Shown here one piece after another: positions 1 to 10,924 of a stretch of DNA of 64,000 bases. This DNA is from Cordilura impudica (lineage: Eukaryota; Arthropoda; Insecta; Diptera; Scathophagidae): positions 167,272,709-167,336,708 of the forward strand of contig OY821521.1 of assembly GCA_963682025.1 (NCBI GenBank), read 5' to 3'. Below the pieces are notes generated by a model, which saw nothing but the letters and a program-made list of their open reading frames with translations, had not been told where the DNA came from and made no database searches. The position numbers and the translations under genes are program-made. Each line of letters starts with the position of its first letter. The stretch's first letter is position 1.

Positions 1-164
1 TAAATATATCAAATAATAAAATAATATATGTACATATATTCTATATATGTATATTCATAATAACCGCATGTTAGAAATAAATCTTTATATAATTTTATTT
101 ATATAAAATTCTACAATATGTATTTTGTTTTAGGGAAAATACATTTCTTTTGTATTAACAAACA

Positions 165-1500
165 GACACTCTGTTTTCGTTTTGCTAGTGTTGCTATGCC
201 ACAGTAGATGGCGCCACAATTTTTGTTCTTTGCAATAGTTATTTCTATTTTAACATGAATGTCAACATTTTCAATTAGACATCAAACACAACAATGTTAA
301 GAGTATACACAGGGCTGGTCTTTTATTTCGTACGATTTTCCATTATTCTTTTACAAATATGACCATAAGTTTGGCATATTAACTTTTTGTTTTGTTTACA
401 AAATAGAGTTACAGATTTCATCAATGGGTTTTTTGCTTTCAAAACAGTTCTACATAGTTATATAAATTTATTATTTATTTATTATTACATATAATTTTTA
501 AAAATTGTTTATAGTTACTAAAGCATTACTATTGACATAAATTCAAAATTACACCTTTTAAAATTTCCATTCAAATTTAAGAAGTTATCAATTCTAAAAA
601 TTGGAATTCAGATATCCAATTATAAATTTGAAAATATCAATTGAATTTCAGAAAATCATATTAAAATTTAAAAAAAAAAAACTTTCTTAACAAATAACCA
701 TTAAAAACATCTTTTCTTAATCAAATACATTTTCTTAAAAATCTACCGATTTCTAAAAAAAACATTTTCTTAAAAAGTATTTTTTTAAAGTACTCTTTTT
801 TTAAAAAAGTACCTTTTTGTAACGATAACTTTCTTCTTAAAGTAAATTTTCTTAGAAAGTTACCTTTTCTCAAACAAGGATCTTTTATATAAAATAATTT
901 GTTTTAAATAAATTTTTTCAAAAAAGTAAATTCTTTTAAAGTATTTTTAAAAAAAAGCACATCAAAAGGCAAACCAAAAATTGCCAATATTTTCAGAAAC
1001 ATTAATTTTGAAATACCGCATAATTTTTAGCTCTCAAAACATTGAAAAGTATTATTCCTTATTGTATTGGTATTCTGTTGTAACGCATTAAACAATAAAT
1101 TGCGACCCCATAAAGTATTTGTATTCTTAATCTCAATAACAACTCGTGTCCATATAATGTCCGTACATGAGTTGGTCTATCTGTCTTTGGAAATTACGGT
1201 CATTCAACAAAATAAACCATTTACCTGGGTAAAGTTAAAATAATATTGTTTGTCGTTACTACGAGCAGGTTGGTATTTGAAATGGGTTAAATCGGGCATC
1301 ACTGTGTCAAGATATGGTCTAATATATGGATAGACCTCCAAAAATGCTAAAAAATCAGTATATTTGCTGAAATAATTTGGTAATAAGTTTAACAAATTGT
1401 TTACTTTTTCAAATATTTTGTTTATATTTATTATCAGTACTCAAACCTAGGTGGAGGGTATCAAAGATTCGGCACAGCCGAATTTAACACTCTTACTTGT
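165..1500 (+). repeat. 1.4-kb dispersed repeat, copy 1 (hairpin at right end)
   Basis: The left part (about 165-680) and the right part (about 1085-1500) both recur in inverted orientation at 13268-14690. Shared landmarks are a segment with ATGCCACAGTAGATGGCGCC near 195-220, a segment around 540-640, and a right end with a perfect palindrome TTCGGCACAGCCGAA near 1470 followed by CTTACTTG. The middle is occupied by a short-period array. There is no coding potential. I read it as a non-autonomous element, possibly Helentron/DINE-like because of the terminal hairpin; the class is inferred. Confidence 0.6.
690..960. repeat. short-period AT array (TTCTTAAAAAAGTAC type)
   Basis: Irregular repetition of a 14-18 bp unit built from TTCTTAAAAAAGTAC and close variants. 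The same monomer builds the large arrays near 19, 50, 56 and 62 kb. Confidence 0.7.
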
Positions 1501-1549
1501 TTTTTTTTTTTTAAATTTAGTTTTTATATATTTTTGAATAAAATAATAT

Positions 1550-1612
1550 GGTCATGATCGGTCCATATAAAAATAATATCAGATATGAACTTTTTCATAT
1601 CTGAAGTCAGAG
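1550..1612 (+). repeat. fragment of DINE-like family F1
   Basis: A short piece containing a segment also present in full F1 copies (a variant of GATCGGTCC, then ATATGAACTTTTTCATATCTG). In full copies this lies 100-200 bp before the terminal hairpin. Confidence 0.6.
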
Positions 1613-1935
1613 GCCATTCATAGTCATTCATGGAATTTTAAGTATAAGTGTGTTGAGATTTTTGAAATTAAACTATTCTGATGTACTTAAGTGTTTCTCA
1701 CAATAACACTGATAAGTACAAGTTCTAATAGTATGAATACGGCGTTGTTTGGTTCATAAATCAGATCATTTTGTTTTGTAATTTTAAAAATTGTAGTGTA
1801 CCTGTCATAATGGAATGCACCAAACCCTAATGACTTGTAAAATAATTAATAAATTGTAATTTAAATCTTACAATAATTAAGTATGTCACTAACGGACATT
1901 AACATGTAAATACGAAATATGATTACGAGGAATGT

Positions 1936-1982
1936 AGCAATAAGCAATTAGCAATAAACAATTAGCAATAAGAATTAGCCAT
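1936..1982. repeat. short tandem repeat, CAATTAGCAATAA unit
   Basis: Three to four imperfect copies of a 13-14 bp unit based on GCAATAAGCAATTA. No other feature is apparent between 1613 and 2100. Confidence 0.6.
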
Positions 1983-2099
1983 ACAAAATATTGTAACAAA
2001 TTGTTTTGTATAAACACTACAAAAAATTGTAAATAAAATTTAAGAATTAATTTAGATAAGCGAAGATATACTTGTCCACTTTATTTCTCAATTCTGACC

Positions 2100-3570
2100 G
2101 AGCACCTCATAATGAGTATTTTAGTGTTCGTATTCGAATCCTAATTATCTTGCATTTTCTGTAAACATTGAGTGAAGGAAAGTCAAAATCAGCAACGTCA
2201 TAATTGTTGTTAAGCATGAGTATGATGTGTACCTCAAACTCTAGAGTGGATATGAGGTTCGACAACATTTCAATAAGTATGACTGCGTAGAGGTACAAGA
2301 AATTATGAATCATGATTCGACTCTACTCAATTTTTCAGCACTCTTTGCAGATCTCTGCTGCAGACCACAAATTAATAACAGTTGCACTAAATTTAGTTTA
2401 TGGTTATGTTATATATGCAGTTATTGTCACAGCAAAGTTGAATCCAAGACCCTCTCTGGAGATCAAGTGCACTTTTAATATTGTGTTTCATAAGAGTGCC
2501 GCCATTATGTTTTTCGCCGACCGATCCACTTTGGCCCTTGTGACTTTTCCTTGGTCTCTGGTGCAGTATGATGGATCTATATTTCGACCGAATTGCGGTA
2601 AAATATTGCCAAACATCGCGTTTATGTCGAAGGTCAATATTCGTAGCTCGTATCTTCCAGATAGCTTCCTTAGGAGCAAATGTTCAAACTGAAAATTCCG
2701 CATCCTTTGAAATGTCTACTAGCTCAAATATCTTATACGACTTCATTCTCAATAATTTATTCAGTAGTCGCCCCAAATGGATATGCCGACTAATGTTCTC
2801 GACCCCGTTAAAACTTATTCACTTTGTTGGAAGCAGCCAGGTGCCGATGTGTCATGCATTGATTTTTCTTGTAAATATGTTACGAGAGAAAATTTGGGTC
2901 CTTCGAACCGCACTGTACGCGGAAACGGTGTGCTTATCTTCAATGTATTTTGCTTTATTTAAAGCAAAAACATTTGATCTTGAGCCTGAAAAATTTTAAG
3001 CTCAATCATTAACATGATAAAGATCGAAAATGTGATTTTTTATTTTTATAGAAAATAATGAAAGTATTTTAGTTTAAATATCTTACTGTCCCCATTAATT
3101 TGGCCAGTTCTATGCGGCAATACAATCAACTTTTAACTTAAAATACAAGTGAACTAAATATAACGTTAACTAAAAATACAAGTACACTTTCAAACACCAA
3201 ACATTATTTTATACTCAACAAGCAATTTCTAAGAATAAATTTCTCTAAATATTTTTCTTCTTATTAAGCTACGGATGACGGCTAAACAACACTAACACCA
3301 ACGGTAAACTTAAGGTCTGTACCAAATCTGTTGAGGCATTTAAAAACAACAAGTAGAGGCAACAGGTGCTTGAATATTTTAATAAAATTTTTCTTCGTTA
3401 AAATTGTAGTGTTCAAATATTTTTACGGCCCACCTTGCTGTAATTTTTATATGTCTTGTGAAGGGCTGTAATACATTATAGAGCTACGGAAGCATAATCT
3501 CACTTACAAACTCACTAGATAATAAATAGTGCACTCGTCTACTGAACTGATATTGTTTATACCTTCATCA
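2100..3570. other. unrecognised segment; coding-like island at 2312-3000
   Basis: Between 2312 and 3000 the base composition is less AT-rich than the surroundings, and fairly long open frames overlap on both strands (126 and 143 codons on +, 71 on -). Frames on the minus strand read acceptably between a few stops, which would fit a decayed transposon or exon. I do not recognise any domain, so no gene is called. From 3001 to 3570 I see only AT-rich sequence. Confidence 0.3.
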
Positions 3571-3578
3571 CACAAATA

Positions 3579-3805
3579 CAGTCTGTCAAGAAAGTGTGTT
3601 GACATTTTATAACTTAAATATTGTTTTTATTTATTCCATATTACGTTAACGGTGTTTCAAAAACTTTTTTTTATCGATTTTTTTTTTTAATTGAAAAATA
3701 TTTCGGATATAAAATAATATATCTCGGCTGTTCTTGATGAAGCGAATTCTAGACACCGAACGATGAAAATTTTTTATTTTGTTACAACACATTCGTGACA
3801 GACTG
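3579..3805. mobile_element. Tc1/mariner-type MITE
   Basis: A 227-bp element with matching ends: it begins CAGTCTGTCAAGAAAGTGT and its right end, read inward, is CAGTCTGTCACGAATGTGT. A TA dinucleotide lies immediately outside each end (3577-3578 and 3806-3807), as expected for Tc1/mariner target duplication. There is no coding sequence, so it would need a transposase in trans. The family is inferred from the CAGT start and the TA target. Confidence 0.75.
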
Positions 3806-3944
3806 TATTTACCAACGAGTTTTGAAAAAGGTCAAAAGTGTGTTTAAATTATAAAATTAAATTGAACGCTTTGTATATTTGTATTACCCAATCAGCGATG
3901 AGTACATAGTACTTATCGGTCTAGACTTGGCGCTTTTTGCCGAT

Positions 3945-4512
3945 CCATTTCATCAATACTTTGTAAATAGTATTAAGGAAATCAGATATTCCATTGAAAA
4001 CGTGCAGTATGAAAATCAAATACCTGTGATAAACTTTAAATTTAAAGATTATTTTTAAAAACATTAACAAAAAACCTGATTATAACAAACTATTAAGTGA
4101 CATAATCCTAGATAATTGGGACAGAACAGGCAATATTATATTAAATATTGTAAATAAATCACTAGAGACTGGCGTATTCCTAAATAATTGGAAAGAATCG
4201 ATGATTTTTCCTATTGAAAAAGTAAAAAATACATTAAAATGTGAAGAATATCGTCCAATTAACACCTTAAAAACATGTGAAAAAGTCATTGAAAAAATAG
4301 TAAAAAAATCAATTGGAAGACTACATGGAACAACATAGGTTATTACCAGATATCAATCAGGCTTTAGAAGAAATTATTCATGTGAAACTGCAGTAAATTA
4401 TGTCATAAACAGATGGAAATGTACAAAGAGAAAAAATAAAATATTAGCGATTTTCCTTGATTTTAAGAGAGCTTTTAAAACGATAGATAGGGACATCCTA
4501 TTGAAGAAATTA
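3945..4512 (+). pseudogene. old non-LTR reverse transcriptase, left fragment
   Basis: Plus-strand translation with a few frame breaks matches the middle of the ORF2 protein encoded on the opposite strand at 4594-7404. Matching stretches include YFVNSIKEIR, a segment around NKPDYNKLL, IPVINFKFK, CEKVIEKIVK and FLDFKRAFKTIDRDILLKKL. It covers the region before the RT and RT motifs up to just after the first catalytic block (residues about 395-591 of the relative). It ends at 4512 exactly where the younger LINE begins and resumes at 8923. A stop near 4338 and frameshifts show it is dead. Confidence 0.85.
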
Positions 4513-4593
4513 TTATTATTATTTTATTTATTAGTATTATGATACTTTAAAAATGCGCATATGTTACATATTTTTGCACTATTTTGTTTTGCT

Positions 4594-7404
4594 CTAAAAT
4601 TCTGAATTATTTATATTATTTCTTATAAAAATTACACAATCTCTTTTAAAAATAAATTCATTTGTCTGTTCTTTGATATTATTTGGTAACGAGTTATATA
4701 ATTGTAGTCCTTTATAGAAAAGTGATCGCTGCATCGCTGTTGTGTTTACTCGATGTAGTCTAAAATCTCCATCATTTCTCAGCCCATACGGTTGCACGTC
4801 TCTCACATAATTAAGTTGTTCGCATAGATATTCTGGCGCCATTCCCATTTTCATCTTTTGTATAAAAAGTATAGTATTTAATTTCAATCGTTGATTTATT
4901 TTCAACCACTTAAGGGTATTTAACATTAACTCAATTGGAGTATAAATGTTGCATTTCAAAATTGTTCTCATTGCTTTATTTTGTAATTTTTGTAGTCTAT
5001 CGATTTGTGTTTTTGTACAACATGTATAAAAAATTGTCGAACCAAATTCAAAATGTGGTTTTATAATCGTATTGTATATATTAATTGCCGTTATTGTTGA
5101 TATTTTATTTCTAATTCTTTTAAAAAACCCAATTTTTTTACCAATTTTTCTGCAAATATAATCCATGTGTTCTTTAAATTTAAGTTCTTTATCAATTATA
5201 AAACCAAGGTATTTTATTTGTTCCACTTTTTCAATTATTTCATTATTAATTATAAAGTTTCTGTTACTAGTCATATTTATTTCTATAATTTTCGTTTTTG
5301 TTTCATTTAATTTTAACTTGTTCATATTTAACCAAATAATTATATTGTTTATGTCCTGCCTCATATTATTTTGACACTGTTCTTCACTATCACCTTCCGT
5401 AAATATCAGAGTATCATCCGCATATAAAATTATTTCAGATTTTGTCAAAATGTTCGGCATATCATTTATGTAAATGCTAAATAACAGAGCACCCAATATT
5501 GATCCTTGTGGAACACCGAATTTATTTTCAATTGAATTAGATTGTACACCATTAACTGTTGTTATTTGTTTTCTATTTGTTAAGTAAGATTTAAACCATT
5601 TCAGTTCTATATTCTGTATTCCGTACATATGAAGTTTTTTTAACATTATTTTTCGATCAATTGTTTCAAACGCTCTTTTAAAGTCTAAGAATATTGCCAT
5701 AATTTTTCTGTTTTTTTCTATTTTTTTCCAGCGATTTATAACATAATTTACTGCAGTTTCACATGAAAACTTTTTTCTGTAACCAGATTGATATTTTGAT
5801 AATAAAGATTTTTTCTCAATGTAATTTTCTAACTGATCTTTCACAACCTTTTCCAGTATTTTTTCGCACGTTTTTAAAGTATTTATAGGACGAAACTCTT
5901 CACATTTGTTTGTATTCGTCACTTTTTCAATAGGTATTACCATTGTTTCTTTCCAGCTTTCAGGGAATTCTCCATTTTTCAGTGATTTATTTATAATATT
6001 TAACAAGATATTTCCCGTAATGTTCCAATTGTCAATAATTATTTTATTTGATATTTTTGTAAAATCTGGCTTATTGTTAAGTTGCTTTATTATGTTTTTA
6101 AGTTCTATTATTGTTATTGCACGGAATTTGAAATTATGACTAGTATTATTAATGATGTTTACGTATTGCACTTCTTCGATTGAGTCTCTTATTGTCTTTA
6201 TACTACTTACAAAATAATTATTAAATTGACTAGCTATTTTATAATTTTCCTTATATTCTATTTGGTTAAATATCACAGATCTTATCACAGATTGTTTCTT
6301 TTTTATTACTAAAGCTTTTATCTCTTTCCACATTTGCTTTTGATCTTTGGCAACGTTTATTTTATTATTTATATAATTATTTTTCGCGTTTTCGATTTTT
6401 ACTTTATATAGGTTTCTAACCGATCTATACCTTGCCCATGCTTCATCTGTGTTTTCGAAACTTGCGATTTGTTGTTTTAAAATTTTATCTCTTTTTAATA
6501 AACGTAGTTCATTGTTAAACCATTTATTCACATTGTTTGATTTAGTTATTATTCTTTTTATTGTACATTTGTTTACCACCTCTTCGAAACTTTTATCTAA
6601 CATTGATGCGTTTTCATTGACATCGCTGGTTTCCTTATAATCTATTATTGCACTCAGATTTCTATTAAAGTTACTTTTATTGTATTTAAATATTTTATGG
6701 GTTTCTGTTGTTGTATCTTTTTGATAATTGTTTCCACATTCAATATTTATGTATAGAGACTCATGATCGGCTATGCTATTGTTATTTATTTCTACTGTTA
6801 CTTTATGGCTATTTGTTATCACATAATCAATTAATGTATTAGTATCACTTGTTATACGTGTAAAATTATTAACGATTTGTTTCAAACCATGATCATTTAG
6901 ATTGCCTTCTATTTTGTTTTTATAAAAAATATTATTCATCCAATCTATGTTAAAGTCTCCACTAATTATAATATCACAGCTGCTTTCACATATTATTTCT
7001 AAGATATTTTCAAATATTTCGCAAAATTCCGATTTCTTACAACTTGGTGATCTGTATACTGCAGCAATTATCATCCGAATATTATCATATTCAGCCGAGC
7101 AAACCAAAATCCAGTATTTATAATCTACAATTTTTTCTATTATTTTATTAACCTTCCATGCTTTTCTGTAGTAAATTATAACGCCTCCTGTTCTAGTAGA
7201 ATTAGATAAAGATACGATGTGTTCATAGTCTTGTAGCATAATTTCATTTTCATCATTATTATTCGTTAAATGTGTTTCTGACAATATAATAAATTCCAAA
7301 TTTTCTGATGCCGCAATTACTTCTATTTGACTAAAATTATTTATTAATCCTTGTACATTGGTATAAAGTGCGCGTATATTTTTTTTTTGATTGTTACATT
7401 GCAA
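4594..7404 (-). CDS. ORF2: APE endonuclease and reverse transcriptase
   Basis: A 936-codon open frame. Residues 9-220 are an apurinic-like endonuclease: the N of YTNVQG near 16, SETHL (E43), AVYRSPS near 115, SGDFN near 148-152, LIDYV near 191 and a final IADH near 211-214. This enzyme nicks target DNA to prime reverse transcription. Residues about 480-740 are reverse transcriptase, with FLDFKRAF (572-579), VPQGSILG (631-638) and the catalytic YADD (661-664). There is no RNase H and no terminal zinc knuckle. The frame overlaps the end of ORF1 by 11 bases in a different frame. The first codon given here is TTG; the first ATG is only at residue 56, beyond the first endonuclease motifs, so translation probably depends on reinitiation or frameshifting from ORF1. 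All catalytic motifs look intact. Confidence 0.93.
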   Translation of the reverse strand: MQCNNQKKNIRALYTNVQGLINNFSQIEVIAASENLEFIILSETHLTNNNDENEIMLQDYEHIVSLSNSTRTGGVIIYYRKAWKVNKIIEKIVDYKYWILVCSAEYDNIRMIIAAVYRSPSCKKSEFCEIFENILEIICESSCDIIISGDFNIDWMNNIFYKNKIEGNLNDHGLKQIVNNFTRITSDTNTLIDYVITNSHKVTVEINNNSIADHESLYINIECGNNYQKDTTTETHKIFKYNKSNFNRNLSAIIDYKETSDVNENASMLDKSFEEVVNKCTIKRIITKSNNVNKWFNNELRLLKRDKILKQQIASFENTDEAWARYRSVRNLYKVKIENAKNNYINNKINVAKDQKQMWKEIKALVIKKKQSVIRSVIFNQIEYKENYKIASQFNNYFVSSIKTIRDSIEEVQYVNIINNTSHNFKFRAITIIELKNIIKQLNNKPDFTKISNKIIIDNWNITGNILLNIINKSLKNGEFPESWKETMVIPIEKVTNTNKCEEFRPINTLKTCEKILEKVVKDQLENYIEKKSLLSKYQSGYRKKFSCETAVNYVINRWKKIEKNRKIMAIFLDFKRAFETIDRKIMLKKLHMYGIQNIELKWFKSYLTNRKQITTVNGVQSNSIENKFGVPQGSILGALLFSIYINDMPNILTKSEIILYADDTLIFTEGDSEEQCQNNMRQDINNIIIWLNMNKLKLNETKTKIIEINMTSNRNFIINNEIIEKVEQIKYLGFIIDKELKFKEHMDYICRKIGKKIGFFKRIRNKISTITAINIYNTIIKPHFEFGSTIFYTCCTKTQIDRLQKLQNKAMRTILKCNIYTPIELMLNTLKWLKINQRLKLNTILFIQKMKMGMAPEYLCEQLNYVRDVQPYGLRNDGDFRLHRVNTTAMQRSLFYKGLQLYNSLPNNIKEQTNEFIFKRDCVIFIRNNINNSEF

Positions 7405-8719
7405 ACCCCATTCTTTTCATCTTCATATTTAATTTATTTTGGTATACTTTGCACTCTCTATCATTAGTATGGTGATTTTCATCTAATCCCATATTAAGAT
7501 TTTTATTAACTCTTATACAATTTATACACTTAATAATTTCTTCATTGTTGCATTCCTTAGTCTTATGATCGCTGTGACATTTTAAACACGTTTCATTGTT
7601 TTTGCATTCTCTTGCTAAGTGATTGTATCCTTTACACTTAAGACACTGTGTTATATCGGTACCATCAAAAACTCTACATCTCTCCCATCCTATATTAACT
7701 CTTTGCTCTGTGATCACTTTGGTATATGTTTCTTCATCCACTGTTAATTTGACCGTATATATTGTCTTATTGTTTCTTTTATATTCATATTTGTGTATAA
7801 TTTTAAATTCACCATTTCTAATCGTTGGATTTTGCTTTTGTAATTTTTCAATTATTTCAGCTTCCGTATAGTTAAAAGTCATACCAGTTATTTTTATTCT
7901 TAATTGTACTGGGTTGGGGACCCTAATTTCATAGCCTTCATTTAGTTCATTTTCTATAGCACTTTTTATTTTTTCGCGTTCTTCAACATTTTCGGATTGG
8001 ATTACCACTGCTCCATTTCTTCGATTTTCTACATTTATTATTTTTAAATTTACTGGGTCAACTTTATTATTTAATTCCTCTTTTGTTTTATCCACTCCTT
8101 GTTTTCCTTTTGGTTTAACTATTAATGGCAATTTTTTATTAACATCTGGCAACATTATTTTGTTTTTAACTGTCTCTGAGTATGACATTTTTGTTTGATT
8201 TTGACTTGTCTCTTTGATCACTTTTTTAATTTCATTACACATGTTGACATTTTTTTCTTCTAATGATTTGCATATTTCATTGTTGTTGTTTTTAAATTCA
8301 TTTACACTTCTATATAAGTTTTTAATTTCTTCTACGTTTTTTTGATAAGATTTTTGTATATTATCAATTTTTTTCACTCTTTCTTCATATCGCTTTTCAA
8401 TAGCCTCCAATAGTTGTTTAATTTCACCTTCATTTTGCTTCAGTGACAATTCAAATTCATGTTTATAATCAACCAAATTTTGTTTATTTTTGCTCACTTG
8501 GTCTTGTATTTCTGTTAGAACCATGTCAACATTTTTTATATATTGCACACAGTCATCACACATGAAACGTATAAAATTATTTTTTTCCAATATTCCCATC
8601 GAATATTGATCAATTCCTGAACATTTTGTTTGGCTGTGATAAATTTTATCGCATACTCCCATACATCTTATGCCTGTTTCACCCCGTATTGACGATTTGC
8701 ATTTGCAACACTCAGCCAT
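7394..8719 (-). CDS. ORF1: gag-like zinc-finger RNA-binding protein
   Basis: I start at the ATG at 8719 (context GTCATGGCT), giving 441 aa. An upstream ATG at 8776 is in frame but reads through a homopolymer that encodes a lysine run and is a poorer choice. The N-terminus is a Cys/His zinc finger resembling a PHD finger (CCKC, RCMGVC, H, CDDC; residues about 4-57). A charged, probably coiled-coil region follows (about 65-175), then an RRM-like region (about 225-345). Near the C-terminus are CCHC-type knuckles (CLKCKGYNHLAREC, then CLKCHSDHKTKEC) and a further Cys pair. Such proteins coat the element RNA to form the RNP used in retrotransposition. It ends in ATG-TAA inside the ORF2 overlap. 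Confidence 0.88.
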   Translation of the reverse strand: MAECCKCKSSIRGETGIRCMGVCDKIYHSQTKCSGIDQYSMGILEKNNFIRFMCDDCVQYIKNVDMVLTEIQDQVSKNKQNLVDYKHEFELSLKQNEGEIKQLLEAIEKRYEERVKKIDNIQKSYQKNVEEIKNLYRSVNEFKNNNNEICKSLEEKNVNMCNEIKKVIKETSQNQTKMSYSETVKNKIMLPDVNKKLPLIVKPKGKQGVDKTKEELNNKVDPVNLKIINVENRRNGAVVIQSENVEEREKIKSAIENELNEGYEIRVPNPVQLRIKITGMTFNYTEAEIIEKLQKQNPTIRNGEFKIIHKYEYKRNNKTIYTVKLTVDEETYTKVITEQRVNIGWERCRVFDGTDITQCLKCKGYNHLARECKNNETCLKCHSDHKTKECNNEEIIKCINCIRVNKNLNMGLDENHHTNDRECKVYQNKLNMKMKRMGFAM

Positions 8720-8922
8720 GACTGAGTGCTTTTTTTTTTTTTTTTTATTATAATTAACAAATATCCTTTTTTCCAAAAACTTTTTATTGTACTATTTAAA
8801 TATACAGATTTTCGTTGGTTTTTAATAGTCCTATCTATTTTTAAAACCAATTTATATTTTATTTTATTATTTATTTAGAGCTTTACTGAAAATTGCTTTT
8901 TTTCGCTTTTGACGTTTCTTCG

Positions 8923-9050
8923 AATAAATACGGTGTTGAAGATACAGAGCTAAAATGGTTTCAGTCATATTTAGCAAATCGTAGACAATTAACAAATGTT
9001 AATAATCAAATATCCAAGGCTCAATTTTAGGAGCTCTACTATTTGTTATA
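8923..9050 (+). pseudogene. old non-LTR reverse transcriptase, right fragment
   Basis: Resumes the plus-strand RT copy: NKYGVEDTELKWFQSYLANR, then after a gap and a stop a piece reading GALLFVI, corresponding to residues about 592-643 of the intact relative. Its first codons follow directly on the last codons of the 3945-4512 fragment. It stops at 9051, where the Sola-like transposon begins. Confidence 0.85.
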
Positions 9051-9256
9051 TGGGGGATTTCATGTCAAGTGCACCAACTTTTGAAACCGATGTCTTCCGA
9101 TCGGGATGAAATTTGCACCAAGGTTAGTCCTATTAGATAGTAGTTTAGACACAATTTTTCAACAAGATCGGTCCGGATCTCTCTGAGTTAGAGGGGATCA
9201 AAATTTGACATTTTGGCCAAACAGGTGTTTTTTCTCATCAATGTAACTTATTACCT

Positions 9257-9633
9257 ATTGTTCTTAGAAAATTTTCTCCCAAAGAGTTTAGATAGCTATT
9301 TCTTCAATATTTCGGAAAAAAATACTTTAAAAAAAAAAATTTGTAGACTTTTTTTTTGCTAAATTAAAGCATTTTTTGCCTTTTTTTTCAAAAAGGGCTT
9401 TTTTTTCATAAGAAAGCTTAGGATTTTTCCTTTAAGAGCGTTTTGGTCGCTTAGTGGGATGGGAGTGGGACATCTATCAAAATAAATGTTTTGTAACTCA
9501 AGACAACGGTTTTTCAATTTTTCACAAATGCACTATTTTGAATTTTTCCCTATTTGTGTGTAAAACCTTACAAATAAAACTTATACTGAGAAACTGGACA
9601 AATTAACCTTTCCGAAGGTATGTAACATACCTT
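9257..9633 (+). repeat. long terminal inverted arm, left
   Basis: Inverted match to 11213-11599. The inner edge is the near-palindrome AAGGTATGTAACATACCTT (9615-9633). The arm contains runs of A and T and a segment near 9440-9490 shared with the right arm. Confidence 0.9.
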
Positions 9634-9652
9634 CATAACATAACAGAAGAAA

Positions 9653-10924
9653 ATGGTTCTCTGTAACATGAAGGAGTTATTTGCAATATTTCAATCTGAA
9701 CACGAGGATGTTAGAATTGGCTTCACGAAATTAACCCAAATGAGGTCAAAACATTGCGTTTTGACAGAAAGCAGCGGAACTCACACAGTATGCGTTTGCA
9801 TTTACCATGAAAATGTTAAACTGAAGGAAATCAACTTAAAGTATTTAACAGATGATTCGGCAGAAGATTTACACGATTACCGCGATTGCCTTAAATTGAC
9901 TATGTGTCCTAATGCAACAACTTCTTGCCACTTAGGTGAATGTACCAATTGCCCGAAAACCACATTCATCAAAGAAAATTTAATCAACTCTTTAGATCGA
10001 GAATATATAGAGGAGGTCAAATTTGATTCTTGGATTCAGACTGACAGATGCACATTGAAAACAATCATTTTAAATGTGTATGATTTTGTGGAAGAAATGT
10101 GTACAGGATTGCTAAACTTGAGAACCCATGATTTTTTTAGTCAAAGAGCAATGGTCGTTCTTCAAAGATTTGAAGATACATTTGAAGTCTGGTGAATTCG
10201 TTATATCATATGATTTCGCAGAAAACTATAAATATGTTCAGGATACCACACAAGCATTCCACTTCAATAACGACCAAGCAACTGTATTCGCAGTAGTTAT
10301 TTACTACATGAAAGATGAAAAACTGGAACACAGAAGTATGGCAATCATATCCGACGATTTAAAACATGATACCGTTGCAGTTTATGAGTGCCAGAAGAGA
10401 ATACTAAAATTTCTAAAATCTAAATTTACAGTAAGGAAGGTATACTACGTTTCGGACGGAGCTCGTCAACATTTTAAAAACAAAAGTAGCTTGGCAAATC
10501 TTATGGCTCATGAAAAAGATTTTGGAATGCCAGCTGAGTGGCACTTTTATCCTACTGCTCATGGCAAAGGAGCATGTGTTGGTATTGGAGCAAACCTTAA
10601 AAGAAATGCAGCGAAGTATAGCCTCCAGTGCTCTCATCTAGATCGCATCTTGGATGCGACTGCTTTATTCCATTGGGCAAAGAGTTATTGTAAAGAAACT
10701 AAAACAGTTTTTAGTAGCAGAGATGATCATCAGGAAACATTGAAAACACTGCTTTTATACCGCTTGTCGATGGAAGACTCAAGTTGAAAAAGTTTTCTGC
10801 CTCTATTCAATACGATTTCTTTCCAAAGCCAACAAATAAACCTGCAGCGAAATCAACATCAGAACCTAGTAGCGCTAAGAAAGGAAAAAACGCAGTAAAT
10901 AAAGGCGACAAAAAAGCTGGATGA
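9653..10924 (+). pseudogene. Sola-like transposase, two frameshifts
   Basis: Three overlapping frames read as one protein: 9653-10137, then 10128-10757, then about 10757-10924. The first break is in a run of seven T at 10131-10137, where one base less restores the frame. The second is near 10755-10765. Visible motifs are a Cys-rich N-terminal part with CTNCP, then DFAENY, a block around SDGARQHFKN, and HGKGACVGIG. The pattern DFAENY / SDGA..FKN / HGKG..DGIG is what I know from a widespread arthropod transposase family that I associate with Sola (DDD-type). Here the third Asp is Val. The C-terminal tail is rich in Lys and Pro. The long basic N-terminus of the 60-kb relative is absent. Probably inactive. 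Confidence 0.75.

Larger units (their letters stand above)
4511..8922 (-). mobile_element. near-complete two-ORF non-LTR retrotransposon (Jockey/CR1-like group)
   Basis: About 4.4 kb, minus strand. The order is a short 5' leader (to about 8776), a gag-like ORF1, an ORF2 with APE endonuclease and reverse transcriptase, a short 3' UTR, and an A/T-rich tail of AAT repeats at 4511-4530. There is no RNase H domain. Both long frames are open, so insertion is probably recent compared with the split host copy around it. Clade is inferred from architecture: a zinc-finger plus CCHC ORF1 with RNase H-less ORF2 fits the Jockey/CR1 group. The target duplication is not clear; GAAGAAAT at left resembles GAATAAAT at right. 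Confidence 0.85.

Noticed and set aside
7623..7871. Plus-strand open frames across the LINE (also 5906-6139, 6449-6640, 23561-24043, 25460-26005)
   Set aside because: They are antisense shadows of the ORF1, ORF2 and RT-RNase H frames.
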